Shown here: positions 44,351-53,725 of the stretch, piece after piece
Position numbering within the stretch: position 1 is the first letter of the stretch
Layout: each line of letters opens with the position of its first letter
From: Xanthomonas indica
GTDB taxonomy: Bacteria; Pseudomonadota; Gammaproteobacteria; Xanthomonadales; Xanthomonadaceae
Direction: 5' to 3'
NCBI RefSeq assembly: GCF_040529045.1
Contig: NZ_CP131914.1
Span: 1,224,501 to 1,288,500, forward strand
DNA: 64,000 nt
Position numbers and translations under genes: made by a program
Notes under the pieces: generated by a model
Told to the model about the DNA's origin: nothing
Seen by the model: the letters and a program-made list of their open reading frames with translations, nothing else
Databases searched by the model: none

Positions 44351-44412
44351 ATGTCTTCGCGAAGTCGTGGTTCCTACAATGGCTGCCATCCGACACAGTG
44401 AAAGGAACCGGG

Positions 44413-45342
44413 ATGGCGTCCAGCGAGATCCGCCGTGGTGCGGCCGAGATGGTCGTGGCCATGCTCATGTCCGGCACGATCGGCTGGCTGGTCGTGTCGT
44501 CGCGGCAATCGCCGGTCAACGTGGTGTTCTTCCGCTGCCTGTTCGGCGCCGCCACCCTGCTCATCGTCTGCGCGGCGCTGGGCCTGTTGCGACGCAAGGC
44601 GTTTTCGCCGCGGATGCTGGCGCTTGTGCTGCTCGGCGGCGTCGCGATCGTGGGCAACTGGCTGCTGCTGTTCGCCGCCTACGGCCGCGCCTCGATTTCG
44701 ATGGCCACCGCCGTCTACAACACGCAGCCGTTCATGCTGGTCGGGCTGGGCGCGATCGTGTTCCGCGAGCGCATCACCGCCTCGACCGTGGCGTGGCTGG
44801 CGGTGGCCTTCGTCGGCCTGGTGGGCGTGGTGCGCATCGCGCCGGCAGTGCTCGCGGTGCCGGGCGAGTACCTGCAGGGCGTCGCGCTGGCGCTGGGCGC
44901 GGCGTTTCTGTACGCGGTGTCGTCGATCGTCACCAAGCACCTGAAAGGCACGCCGCCGCACCTGCTGGCGCTGCTGCAACTCGGCATCGGCATCGTGTTG
45001 CTGGCGCCGTTCGCGCACTTCGATGCCTTGCCGCCCCGCCCCGGCCAGTGGCTGGATCTGGTGGTGCTCGGCGTGGTCAACACCGGGGCGATGTACGTGC
45101 TGCTGTACGGCGCCATCCAGAAACTGCCCACGGCGATGATCGGGGCGCTGTCGTTCATCTATCCGGTGGTGGCGATCGCGGTCGATCGCATCGCCTTCGG
45201 GCAGTCGCTGGCGTGGACGCAGGTGCTCGGGGCGCTGCTGATCCTGCTGGCGGCGGCCGGGGTCAACTTCGGCTGGCGCGTGCTGCCGTGGCCGCGCCCC
45301 GCGCGGCCGACCATCGGCGACGTCGACACCGGACAACGCTAG
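44413..45342 (+). CDS. EamA/DMT-family transporter
   Basis: 309 residues. Ten hydrophobic helices arranged as two EamA repeats (first about residues 10-140, second about 150-285). Recognisable pieces are [48 protein letters not shown] and, in repeat two, AALFIYPV-like [20 protein letters not shown]. Inner-membrane export of metabolites or amino acids. ATG 44413 has AAAGGA 7 nt upstream. Divergent from an Lrp/AsnC regulator, the usual arrangement for amino-acid exporters. Confidence 0.88.
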   Translation: MASSEIRRGAAEMVVAMLMSGTIGWLVVSSRQSPVNVVFFRCLFGAATLLIVCAALGLLRRKAFSPRMLALVLLGGVAIVGNWLLLFAAYGRASISMATAVYNTQPFMLVGLGAIVFRERITASTVAWLAVAFVGLVGVVRIAPAVLAVPGEYLQGVALALGAAFLYAVSSIVTKHLKGTPPHLLALLQLGIGIVLLAPFAHFDALPPRPGQWLDLVVLGVVNTGAMYVLLYGAIQKLPTAMIGALSFIYPVVAIAVDRIAFGQSLAWTQVLGALLILLAAAGVNFGWRVLPWPRPARPTIGDVDTGQR

Positions 45343-45430
45343 CCGGCGTTCGCCACCGCCATAACCGCGGCGCTGCCCTGCGTTTGCGGGCACTGCTGGC
45401 GCACTGTCCCGTATCCGGGAGAGTGCTTCC

Positions 45431-45462
45431 GCCGGATCAGGATTTATCCATCACGATCCGGC
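45431..45462. promoter_or_regulatory. Inverted repeat GCCGGATC...GATCCGGC upstream of the ABC exporter
   Basis: Perfect 8-bp arms (45,431-45,438 and 45,455-45,462) with a 16-nt spacer, 50 bp before the ABC gene. The spacing of 24 bp between arm starts (about two turns) suits a dimeric regulator. It is followed by CTTCTACCCTGGGG, which could be a -10 region. A terminator for the EamA gene is less likely given the long spacer. Confidence 0.45.
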
Positions 45463-45512
45463 TTCTACCCTGGGGGCCGTTTCCGCGCCCGCCGCGCGTC
45501 CAGGGAGTTCCC

Positions 45513-46456
<944 letters not shown>

Positions 46457-46460
<4 letters not shown>

Positions 46461-47218
46461 ACCTGCACGCGATCGCCGCGATCTACCGTTTCGAGATGGC
46501 GCGCACTTTCCGTACGCTGACCCAGTCCATCGCCTCGCCGGTGCTGTCGACCTCGTTGTACTTCGTGGTGTTCGGCGCGGCGATCGGCTCGCGCATGGGC
46601 GCCATCGACGGCATCAGCTACGGCGCCTACATCATCCCGGGGCTGGTGATGCTGTCGCTGCTCAGCGAAAGCATCTCCAACGCCTCCTTCGGCATCTACA
46701 TGCCGCGCTGGGCCGGCACCATCTACGAGGTGCTGTCGGCGCCGGTGGCGTGGTGGGAGGTGGTGATCGGCTACGTCGGCGCGGCAGCGAGCAAGTCGGT
46801 GCTGCTGGGCCTGCTGATCCTGCTCACGGCGCGCGCCTTCGTGCCGTACGAGATCGCCCATCCGCTGTGGATGTTCGGCTTCCTGGTGCTGACCGCGCTG
46901 ACCTTCAGCCTGTTCGGTTTCATCATCGGCGTGTGGGCCGACGGCTTCGAGAAGCTGCAGGTGATCCCGTTGATGGTGATCACGCCGCTGACCTTCCTCG
47001 GCGGCAGCTTCTACTCGATCAACATGCTGCCGCCGCTGTGGCAGAAGATCAGCCTGTTCAACCCGGTGGTGTACCTGGTCAGCGGCTTCCGCTGGGCGTT
47101 CTACGGCAAGGCCGACGTGCACATCGCGGTCAGCGTGGGCATGACCCTGGGATTCCTGGCGCTGTGCCTGGGCGTGATCTGGGCGATCTTCCGCAGCGGC
47201 TACCGGCTCAAGCCCTGA
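46457..47218 (+). CDS. ABC-2 type transporter permease (YadH-like)
   Basis: 253 residues with six hydrophobic helices. It starts [29 protein letters not shown] and contains [38 protein letters not shown] and the ABC-2 signature [21 protein letters not shown], near [13 protein letters not shown]. Partner of the preceding ATPase in the inner membrane. A strong hairpin lies 48 bp after the stop. Confidence 0.92.
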
Positions 47219-47266
47219 GGCGGTCGGTCGCCGAGGGCCGCGAGGTGCGGCCGGGCACCGCGATGT

Positions 47267-47291
47267 GCCGGCAGGCGCCGTGCCTGCCGGC
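47267..47291. terminator. Bidirectional terminator hairpin
   Basis: GCCGGCAGGC (47,267-47,276) pairs with GCCTGCCGGC (47,282-47,291), a 10-bp stem with a 5-nt loop, between the converging ABC permease and DUF3297 genes. Confidence 0.7.
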
Positions 47292-47299
47292 GATCGCGC

Positions 47300-47542
47300 T
47301 TACTTGGCGTCGAGCCAGAAGGCTTCGACCTGGCCCTTGACCTTCATGGTCATGGGATTGCCGCGGCGGTCGCGCGCCTTGCCGACCTGCACGCGGATCC
47401 AGCCTTCGCTGATCGAGTACTCCTCGACGTTGTCGCGCTCCACGCCGTTGAAGCGGATGCCGACGCCGCGCGACAGCGTCTCGGCATCGTGGAACGGGCT
47501 CTGCGGGCTGACCGCCAGGCGGTCGGGGGGCGTGTCGGACAT
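47300..47542 (-). CDS. DUF3297 small protein
   Basis: 80 residues. The whole chain matches the DUF3297 pattern: PPDRLAVSPQSPFHDAETLS, RGVGIRFNGVERDNVEEY, SEGWIRVQVGKARDRRGNPM, and KVKGQVEAFW near the end. Cytosolic, function unknown. Start ATG 47542. Divergent from the DUF6630 gene with 146 bp between. Confidence 0.88.
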   Translation of the reverse strand: MSDTPPDRLAVSPQSPFHDAETLSRGVGIRFNGVERDNVEEYSISEGWIRVQVGKARDRRGNPMTMKVKGQVEAFWLDAK

Positions 47543-47688
47543 CGTGGTGGCTTCGCGTGGCGGCGGACAGCGCCGTCTTCCGGGCTGCGAAGGATAAACG
47601 CCCGCGGCGCCGTTGCCGAGTTCCGCGCTTCCGTCGTCGCGCCGGGCGCGGCACACTGGCGCTCCCCCGTGATGCCCGATGCGCCGCC

Positions 47689-48228
47689 ATGCCCGACAAC
47701 AGCGCCGACTACGACGATCCCGACGACCTGTTCGACGACGACGACGATCCGGACACCCAGCAGGGCCTGATCTGGAACCTGCTGCTGCTGATCAACCCCG
47801 GCGACGAGGAGAGCGCGCTGCGGCAGTTCGACGCCTACCGCGAGGCCGCCGGCGAAGTCGAGCGCGAGGACGCGGACTGGCTGTGGACGCTGAAGGACGC
47901 GATCGACTGGCGGGCGGGCTTCTACGTCGACGGCCACGACCGCGAGGCGCTGATCGGTGCGATCGACGAACTGGCCGCGCGCTGGAACCTGCGCATCGAC
48001 TGGGGCGGCGACATCGACGATGCCGACTTCCTAGAGGACCACGACAGCGCCTCGCTGCTGGCGGTGGCCTACGACCGCCTGCGCGAGCACGGCTACAGCA
48101 TCTGGTGCTGGGACGCCGGCAGCGAGATCCGCGCCGGCTGGATGGCGCTCAGCCGCGACGACCAGGACATGCAGCGCCTGGCGGCGATCCTCGGCATCGA
48201 CCTGCGCCCGGGCAGCGATCCGTTCTAG
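47689..48228 (+). CDS. DUF6630-family acidic protein
   Basis: 179 residues, strongly acidic. It opens with an Asp run (DDPDDLFDDDDDPDTQQG), then LIWNLLLLINPGDEESALRQ, WLWTLKDAIDWRAGFYVD, IDELAARWNLRIDWG and WMALSRDDQDMQRLAAILG. Cytosolic; no catalytic motif recognised. The family is common in Xanthomonadaceae (recollection). Function unknown. Confidence 0.78.
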   Translation: MPDNSADYDDPDDLFDDDDDPDTQQGLIWNLLLLINPGDEESALRQFDAYREAAGEVEREDADWLWTLKDAIDWRAGFYVDGHDREALIGAIDELAARWNLRIDWGGDIDDADFLEDHDSASLLAVAYDRLREHGYSIWCWDAGSEIRAGWMALSRDDQDMQRLAAILGIDLRPGSDPF

Positions 48229-48289
48229 GCATCTCTCGCTGCGCATCGGTGATTGGTGTTGCAGCCTTGCATGTCAGGCACCGCAGCGT

Positions 48290-48540
48290 CCTGTGGGCGC
48301 GATTTCAGTGGCGATGCGTGCAGTGTTTGGATGTTCTGGCGCCGGATGCAGTCGGGACTCAAGTCCCTCGCACAGTGCACCCAGCAGCTTGCCGCCAGCG
48401 CCCTGTAGGAGCGGCTTCAGCCGCGACGAACGAAGTCGTGATCGCACCGCCCATGGTGAATGTTGGGGCTGAAGCCCCCCTGCAGTGCGCCAGAACGTAT
48501 CCACAGCTCCCTGTGGGAGCGACTTCAGTCGCGACGCGCA
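48290..48540. repeat. Palindromic REP-like repeat island 2
   Basis: Within a 395-bp gene-free stretch. A perfect GTAGGAGCGGCTTCAGCCGC copy at 48,405-48,427 (extending to GAC) and an ACT/AGT variant at 48,513-48,535. Inverted GTCGGGACTCAAGTCCC lies at 48,351-48,372, with degenerate copies near 48,292-48,315 and 48,462-48,479. Same family as the islands at 14.4 and 62.3 kb. Nothing else is seen here. Confidence 0.8.
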
Positions 48541-48623
48541 GAGCCGTCAGACGTAGCCGTGCCGGCCGCTGCCGGAAGCGCTGGCCCAGTGCACCCGCAC
48601 GCCCGCGCCGCCGCCATCACGCT

Positions 48624-48908
48624 TCAATCGGCCTCGCCGCGCGCCTGCGCACGCGCATTGCGGATCAGCGCCTTCAGCAGCTCGCGGTCGCTGTGCCGCG
48701 AGACCGGCACCGCGCCCAGGCGGATCGCTTCGTCGCGCAGGGCGGCCGGCACGTCGTAGTGCGCGCCGCTGAGCTTGTTCTGGAAGGCGCGGCGGGGAAT
48801 GCCCAGCCGCGCCGCCATGGCGTGCAGTTCGTCCAGCGTGTCGGCGAGCAGGTGGCCCCAGCGCTGGCCGCGCCAGGGATGCACCGCATCGTCGATGTAG
48901 ACCGCCAT
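48624..48908 (-). CDS. DUF4031-family protein
   Basis: 94 residues. MAVYIDDAVHPWRGQRWGHL, LADTLDELHAMAARLGIPRR, FQNKLSGAHYDVPAALRDEA and IRLGAVPVSRHSDRELLKAL follow the DUF4031 pattern throughout, with conserved Asp, Trp and His residues. Cytosolic, unknown function. The upstream gene ends 9 bp before its start, so the two are co-transcribed. Confidence 0.85.
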   Translation of the reverse strand: MAVYIDDAVHPWRGQRWGHLLADTLDELHAMAARLGIPRRAFQNKLSGAHYDVPAALRDEAIRLGAVPVSRHSDRELLKALIRNARAQARGEAD

Positions 48909-48917
48909 CGGGTCCGG

Positions 48918-49442
48918 TCAGGCCGGCTTGTGCGTGCCGTCGGCGTCCGCCGCGGTGTCAGGCGCCGCGCTGCTGTCGGCCTGCGCCGGCGCGGCATCGC
49001 CGGTCTCCGTCGCGTCGTCCGCGTCGGTCTCGTCCTCGGCCGCATCCTCTGTCGCGCCATCGCCTGCGGCGAACTCGGCGACCAGCGCGTCCAGGTACTC
49101 GGCCGGGGTCTGGCCGGCCTCGGCCGCCAGCGCGTCGATCATCTGCTGCAGCTGCGTCGAGTATTCGAGGGTGATGGTGTTGCCTTCCTGTTCCTGCAGG
49201 TTGGCCAGGTGCTTGAGCATCGCCAGCATCGGCACCGGATTGTCGGCATTGCCCATGGTCTGGCCGCCGACCGCCAGCAGCCACTGGCGGCCCTGCAGGC
49301 CGATCGCGGCCAGCACGCGGCCGCTCTGGTCCTGCAGCACGGCGTGGTTGGCGATGGGCTGCTCGCGGCCCAGGCGGGCGAAGGGGCGCGACGGCTGCTG
49401 CTTCTTGCGCTTGTCGCGCTTGGCTTTGGATTGCTTGGACAC
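48918..49442 (-). CDS. Hypothetical cytosolic protein with acidic Ala-rich tail
   Basis: 174 residues from GTG 49442 (MSKQSKAKRDKRKKQQPSRP). A highly basic N-terminus is followed by a compact region (HAVLQDQSGRVLAAIGLQGR, QWLLAVGGQTMGNADNPVPM, TLEYSTQLQQMIDALAAEAG) and a low-complexity Asp/Ala/Thr tail from about residue 128. No family recognised. It may associate with nucleic acid or ribosomes through the basic end (inference). Its stop is 9 bp from the DUF4031 start. Confidence 0.7.
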   Translation of the reverse strand: MSKQSKAKRDKRKKQQPSRPFARLGREQPIANHAVLQDQSGRVLAAIGLQGRQWLLAVGGQTMGNADNPVPMLAMLKHLANLQEQEGNTITLEYSTQLQQMIDALAAEAGQTPAEYLDALVAEFAAGDGATEDAAEDETDADDATETGDAAPAQADSSAAPDTAADADGTHKPA

Positions 49443-49506
49443 GGCGGTCTCGTTGGCGAAGTGGCGGCCATTGTAAGCGCCGCGCCGTGTGCGGTCCCGC
49501 CGGGCC

Positions 49507-49549
49507 ATCGCGGCGCGGCCGCCGGCGCCGCGGCGGGCGCCGCCGCGAT
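49507..49549 (-). terminator. Possible terminator after motB
   Basis: ATCGCGGCG (49,507-49,515) pairs with CGCCGCGAT (49,541-49,549), 9 bp, with a 25-nt GC-rich loop that can fold further. It lies at the motB stop on the leftward strand. Confidence 0.4.
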
Positions 49550-50745
49550 CAGCGTGCGCTGGCCGCCTCGGTCCCGCCGCTGCCGGCGGCGGCCGTCACC
49601 GGTGCCCCGCCGTTGATGCTGCGCAAGGCGTCGCGTGCGGCGGCGGCCGCCGCCTCCGGCGAGGTCGTGCGCGGTTCGGCGATCTGCACCGAGGCCTTGG
49701 CCGGCGTCGCCGCCGGCGCTGCTGCCGACGCAGCGCCGGTGCTGGCAGCAGGTGCGGCGGCGGGCGCTGTCTTGCCGGCGGCCGGCGCCGCGGCCGCCTC
49801 CGTCGCCGCCGCGCTGAGGTCCGGCACCTTGGTGTCGGCGTCGGGCTGCACGGTGCCCAGGGCGACGCTATGGTCGCCATCGGCCGTGGCCGCGTCCTCG
49901 GCATCCTTGGTCATCACCACGATGCTGATGCGGCGGTTGATCGGATTGTTCGGCACCTGCTTGTCGAACAGCACCGACGAGGACAGCCCGACCACGCGCG
50001 AGACCTTGTCCTCGCCCATGCCGCCGGCGACCAGTTCGCGGCGCGCGGCGTTGGCGCGGTCCGCGCTCAGCTCCCAGTTGCTGTAGCCGTTCTTGGTGCT
50101 GTACTGGGTGACGTCGGTGTGGCCGGTGATGCTGATGTGGTTGGGCACCTGGTTGATGAAGCCGGACAGCTCATGGAGGATGCCGCGGGTGTAGGGCTTG
50201 AGCACCGCACTGCCGAGGTCGAACATCGGCCGGTTCTCCTTGTCCACGATCTGGATGCGCAGGCCGTCCGGGGTCAGGTCCAGTAGCAACTGGTCCTTGA
50301 ACGGCTCCAGCGCCTGGCTTTTGTCGATGGCTTCCTTCAGCTCCTGCATCAGCGTCTCCAGGCGCTCCTTTTCCTTCTCGCGCTGGCTGCTCTTGCTGTC
50401 GTCGCCCTTCAGGCTCTTGCTGCCGAACGGATCCTTGTTGTTGCCGCGCTGCATCTCGCCGGCGCCGCCGAGCTTGATCATCGAGGTGCTGGCGCCGCCG
50501 GGGCCGGCCATGCCGGGGCTCGGCGCCGGGCTCTTGCCGGCCAGCGGGCTGGGGTTGCGGAAGTACTCGGCGATCGCCGCGCGCTGTTCCTTGGTGGTGG
50601 CCGCGACCAGCCACAGCACCAGGAAGAACGCCATCATCGCGGTCACGAAGTCGGCATAGGCCACCTTCCACGCGCCGCCGTGGTGGCCGCCGCCCTGGAC
50701 CTTCTTGACCCGGCGGATGACGACGGTGGGCTTGGTCTCGGCCAT
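49549..50745 (-). CDS. motB: Flagellar motor protein MotB
   Basis: 398 residues. One TM helix (about residues 28-50: VAYADFVTAMMAFFLVLWLV) with the proton-carrying Asp32, and the MotB plug region. The OmpA-like peptidoglycan-binding domain (SGFINQVPNHISITGHTDVT, WELSADRANAARRELVAGGM, NNPINRRISIVVM) runs to about residue 280. The last 110 residues are an Ala/Pro-rich extension not needed for the fold. It anchors the stator to the cell wall and couples proton flow to rotation. It begins 7 nt after the motA stop. Confidence 0.95.
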   Translation of the reverse strand: MAETKPTVVIRRVKKVQGGGHHGGAWKVAYADFVTAMMAFFLVLWLVAATTKEQRAAIAEYFRNPSPLAGKSPAPSPGMAGPGGASTSMIKLGGAGEMQRGNNKDPFGSKSLKGDDSKSSQREKEKERLETLMQELKEAIDKSQALEPFKDQLLLDLTPDGLRIQIVDKENRPMFDLGSAVLKPYTRGILHELSGFINQVPNHISITGHTDVTQYSTKNGYSNWELSADRANAARRELVAGGMGEDKVSRVVGLSSSVLFDKQVPNNPINRRISIVVMTKDAEDAATADGDHSVALGTVQPDADTKVPDLSAAATEAAAAPAAGKTAPAAAPAASTGAASAAAPAATPAKASVQIAEPRTTSPEAAAAAARDALRSINGGAPVTAAAGSGGTEAASAR

Positions 50746-50752
50746 GACTGCG

Positions 50753-51607
50753 TTACTTGATCGTCTTCAGATGCGTTTCGAAGTCGGCGAAGCTCGGCCG
50801 TACGTCGGTCGGCAGGGTCTTGCGCGCGAACTCGAGGGCGATCTTCGGGTTGTAGCCGCGCAGGCAGGCCAGCAGCGCGGTCTTCACCGATTCGAAGATG
50901 CGGCTGTCCTGCTCGGCGCGCGCTTCCATCGCCGCCGACAGCGGCGCGACGAAGCCGTAGGCCAGCAGGATGCCGAGGAAGGTACCGACCAGCGCCGCGC
51001 CGACGTGGTGGCCGATTTCCTCGATCGGGCCGCCGATCGAGCCCATGGTGATGACGATGCCCAGCACCGCGGCGACGATGCCGAAGCCGGGCAGGCCGTC
51101 GGAGACCTTGCTCAGCGCATGCGCCGGCGCCATCGCTTCGTGGTGGTGCTTCTCCAGTTCCAGTTCCAGCAACGGTTCCAGTTCGTGCGGCTCGATGTTG
51201 CTGCCGATCATCAGGCGCAGGCAGTCGGTGATGAAGTCGAGCAGGTGGTGGTCGGCCAGCACCTTGGGGTAGTTGCCGAAGATCGCGCTGTCGGCCGGAC
51301 GCTCGACGTGGTCTTCCAAAGCCATGAAGCCGTCGCGGCGCGCCTTGTTCAGCAGTTCGTAGATCAGAGTCAGGGTGCTGCGGTAGTCGTCGGCCTTGTA
51401 CTGCGGGCCCTTGAACACGCCCAGCACGCCGCCGATGGTGGCCTTGACGATCTTGCCCGGGGTGCTGACCAGGAACGCGCCCAGCGCCGCGCCACCGATG
51501 ATCATCAGCTCGTAGGGCTGCCACAGTGCGCCAAGTTTGCCGTGCGACAGCACGTAGCCGCCGACCACGCTGATGATGACGACGATGAAGCCAACGATGA
51601 TGAGCAT
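50753..51607 (-). CDS. motA: Flagellar motor stator protein MotA
   Basis: 284 residues with four TM helices: MLIIVGFIVVIISVVGGYVL; PYELMIIGGAALGAFLVSTP; FGIVAAVLGIVITMGSIGG; LVGTFLGILLAYGFVAPLS. The cytosolic loop has the charged segments that contact FliG (family knowledge), and PGFGIVAAVLGIVITMG carries the conserved Pro. Partner of MotB; first gene of the pair. A sigma-28-like element lies about 40 bp upstream of the start. Confidence 0.96.
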   Translation of the reverse strand: MLIIVGFIVVIISVVGGYVLSHGKLGALWQPYELMIIGGAALGAFLVSTPGKIVKATIGGVLGVFKGPQYKADDYRSTLTLIYELLNKARRDGFMALEDHVERPADSAIFGNYPKVLADHHLLDFITDCLRLMIGSNIEPHELEPLLELELEKHHHEAMAPAHALSKVSDGLPGFGIVAAVLGIVITMGSIGGPIEEIGHHVGAALVGTFLGILLAYGFVAPLSAAMEARAEQDSRIFESVKTALLACLRGYNPKIALEFARKTLPTDVRPSFADFETHLKTIK

Positions 51608-51645
51608 GGCGGAGCAGCCTGCGGGCCGGAACGGGGACGCTCTAG

Positions 51646-51672
51646 ATGTCGGCCCCGCGGCGCCATTCTGAA
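51646..51672 (-). promoter_or_regulatory. Weak sigma-28 (FliA)-like promoter for motAB
   Basis: On the leftward strand, TTCAGAAT, an 11-bp spacer and GCCGACAT resemble the flagellar consensus TAAAGTTT-N11-GCCGATAA (4/8 and 6/8 matches, correct spacing). It lies 39 bp upstream of the motA ATG. Confidence 0.35.
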
Positions 51673-51721
51673 GGTGTGAACCGTGCCGGGTTTTTGGCGG
51701 CGCAGGCGGCGGACCGGGTGC

Positions 51722-52123
51722 TCAGCCGGTCATGCCGCTGTCGTGGCGGACGCATTTGAGCGTCTCGCCCAGGCCCGCCAGGGTCAACGTGGCCTGGTCC
51801 GGCTGCGACTGCCAGAAGGTATTGCCCAGCGCGTCGGCGTAGCGCGCGCCGGTGGCGGCGCCGGCGTCGGTGCGCTGCGTGTCCAGGCGCGTCCCGCGTA
51901 CCTGCAGGGCCAGGCGCTCGCGCGCCGGATCGGCCGCCGCCTGCACCAGTTCCTCGCCGCAGCGCCACTGCATGGGCAGGGCATCGGCCTGCAGGCCGGG
52001 GGCGGCGGTGGGCGACGGCGTGGCCGCTGCGGGCGCGGCCTGTGCCGGCGCCGGGGCGGGACTGCGCTGGCAGGCGCTCACGGCGAGCGGCAGGAGCAGA
52101 AGGGGAAGCAACGGGGTTCGCAT
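51722..52123 (-). CDS. Lipoprotein with MliC (C-type lysozyme inhibitor)-like domain
   Basis: 133 residues. Lipobox LAVSAC after a hydrophobic leader (MRTPLLPLLLLPLAVSAC), then an Ala/Pro-rich linker. The compact C-terminal domain has the MliC spacing: MQWRCGEELV, TGARYADALGNTFWQS, QATLTLAGLGETLKC. Two Cys could form the conserved disulfide. Probably outer-membrane anchored and blocking host C-type lysozyme. It lies 38 bp after msrB on the same strand. Confidence 0.8.
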   Translation of the reverse strand: MRTPLLPLLLLPLAVSACQRSPAPAPAQAAPAAATPSPTAAPGLQADALPMQWRCGEELVQAAADPARERLALQVRGTRLDTQRTDAGAATGARYADALGNTFWQSQPDQATLTLAGLGETLKCVRHDSGMTG

Positions 52124-52161
52124 ACCGGTGGTCTCCCTGTGGCGGCGCGTCCGCGCCGGAA

Positions 52162-52626
52162 TCAGGCCGGTTCGGTCTCGCCGCCGCCGCGGTGCAGCGG
52201 GTTGGGCAGCGCCTGGCCTTGTTCGGTGAACTGCAGCGAGACCGAATTCAGGCAGTGGCGCTCGCCGCTCGGCGGCGGGCCGTCCGGGAACACGTGACCG
52301 AGATGGCTGTCGCAGCGGGCGCAGACGATCTCGGTGCGGATCATGCCGTAGCTGGTGTCGCGCAGCTCGCGCACGTGGTCGGGGTGGTAGGGCGCGAAGA
52401 AGCTCGGCCAGCCGGTGCCGGAATCGAACTTGGCGCTGGAGCGGAACAGCGGCAGTCCGCACAGCCGGCAGGTGTAGACGCCTTCCAGCTTGTTGTCCAG
52501 GAACACCCCGCAGAACGGCGCTTCGGTGCCGTGCTGCAGCAGCACCCGGCGTTCCTCCGCGTTCAGTCCGCCGATCAGCTGCTCGCGCTCGGCAGCAGTG
52601 GGAGGCGTGAGGTCGAATCGGCTCAT
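52162..52626 (-). CDS. msrB: Peptide-methionine (R)-S-oxide reductase
   Basis: 154 residues. Zinc-binding CxxC pairs (YTCRLCGLPLF and CARCDSHLGH), the active-site strand FDSGTGWPSFFAP and catalytic Cys in RHCLNSVSLQF. Repairs oxidised methionine with thioredoxin. Cytosolic; no signal peptide. ATG 52626 gives MSRFDLTPPTAAEREQL. Followed by the lysozyme-inhibitor lipoprotein gene. Confidence 0.96.
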   Translation of the reverse strand: MSRFDLTPPTAAEREQLIGGLNAEERRVLLQHGTEAPFCGVFLDNKLEGVYTCRLCGLPLFRSSAKFDSGTGWPSFFAPYHPDHVRELRDTSYGMIRTEIVCARCDSHLGHVFPDGPPPSGERHCLNSVSLQFTEQGQALPNPLHRGGGETEPA

Positions 52627-52764
52627 GGCGGGGCCCGGGCTGGAAGAAGGGGAAAACAACATGAGGGCTGTACGGGGCGGATCAAGCGCGCCGGGGCCGC
52701 GTCGACGCGGCGCGGTCGATGCGCTAGCGTGAACGCCTCTTCCCGGCGCGTCGACGGAGCCATC

Positions 52765-53208
52765 GTGAATCGCTTGCTGCCCTGCGTTGCCATCGCCCTG
52801 CTCGTGCCGGCGCTCGCCGTCGCGCAGGCGCTTCAACCGGTGCCCGGCGCACCGGCCAGCAATCGCGACGCCAATACCCTGCAGTCCGCGCCGCCGCCAC
52901 CGCCATCGATGGCCAGCCGTCTCGACGAGCGCCCGCCGGCGTCGGCCTCCGCTCCCAAGGCGACGCCAGTCCCCTCCAACCTGGACGACCGGCCGCAGGG
53001 GCAGGCCAAGCGCAAGCGCGTGGCCAGCCCGGCGGTGCCGGCCGCAGTCGCCGATCCGGCCGCGCGCCGCCCGGTGCGCCTCTACGACCGCAGCGGCCAG
53101 GTGATTCCCGGGGCGATGCAGGTCGGGCCGAACCGCGCGCTGGACACGCGCACCGGCCGTTACTACGACACCGTGCCCAGCGGCGACGGCGTGCGCATCC
53201 AGGACTGA
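52765..53208 (+). CDS. Hypothetical secreted Pro/Ala-rich protein
   Basis: 147 residues from GTG 52765 with a cleavable signal (MNRLLPCVAIALLVPALAVAQA). A Pro/Arg/Ala-rich disordered region follows (APPPPPSMASRLDERPPASA, NLDDRPQGQAKRKRV), then a small C-terminal motif region (RPVRLYDRSGQVIPGAMQVG, ALDTRTGRYYDTVPSGDGVR). Periplasmic or secreted. The C-terminal block resembles short repeats in other xanthomonad secreted proteins (impression only). Function unknown. Confidence 0.65.
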   Translation: MNRLLPCVAIALLVPALAVAQALQPVPGAPASNRDANTLQSAPPPPPSMASRLDERPPASASAPKATPVPSNLDDRPQGQAKRKRVASPAVPAAVADPAARRPVRLYDRSGQVIPGAMQVGPNRALDTRTGRYYDTVPSGDGVRIQD

Positions 53209-53330
53209 GGCGCGTGCAGCTGGGCGACGAACGCGCGGCGAACGCCGCGTGGCCGCCATCCTCACAAATCGGTTTCTAGACTGGCGGACCGGCCGCGATG
53301 TGCGCGGCGCCATGTTCGCCAGGAGAACCG

Positions 53331-53711
53331 ATGAGCAAGCTTCCCGACAACACCCTGATCGTCGTCGCCGACCGCACCAGCGCACGCCTGTTCCGGGTCA
53401 ACCTGGCGGGCGAGACCGCGCTGCTGGAGCAGACCGAAGTGCTGAACCCGACGCCGATCGAAGGCGTGGAGGACGGCGACCGGCCGATGACCATGGATGA
53501 GGCCGGGTTCGTGCGCCAGGTGGCCGAGCGCCTGTACCAGGACGCCCTGCGCGGCGATGTCGAACACCTGATGCTGGTTGCCGACCCGCACACGCTGGGG
53601 CAGTTGCGGCCGCTGCTGCACAAGGAGGTCCAGAAGCGGGTGGTGGCCGAACTGGCCAAGAACCACGCCAATTCCTCGCGCGACGACCTGGAGAAGCTGC
53701 TGGTCTCCTGA
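53331..53711 (+). CDS. Host attachment protein family (Host_attach)
   Basis: 126 residues. TLIVVADRTSARLFRVNLAG at the N-terminus and MDEAGFVRQVAERLYQDALR, LMLVADPHTLGQLRPLLHKE, VVAELAKNHANSSRDDLEKL match the family, whose founding member was linked to Agrobacterium attachment. The fold resembles eRF1-like domains. Cytosolic, no signal. ATG 53331 has AGGAGAA upstream. Function in this organism is unknown; the family name should not be read as proven attachment. Confidence 0.85.
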   Translation: MSKLPDNTLIVVADRTSARLFRVNLAGETALLEQTEVLNPTPIEGVEDGDRPMTMDEAGFVRQVAERLYQDALRGDVEHLMLVADPHTLGQLRPLLHKEVQKRVVAELAKNHANSSRDDLEKLLVS

Positions 53712-53725
53712 CCTGCACACCGCGC

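Noticed and set aside
53331-53711. Adhesin involved in host attachment
   Set aside because: The family name suggests it, but there is no signal peptide or surface feature; function left open.
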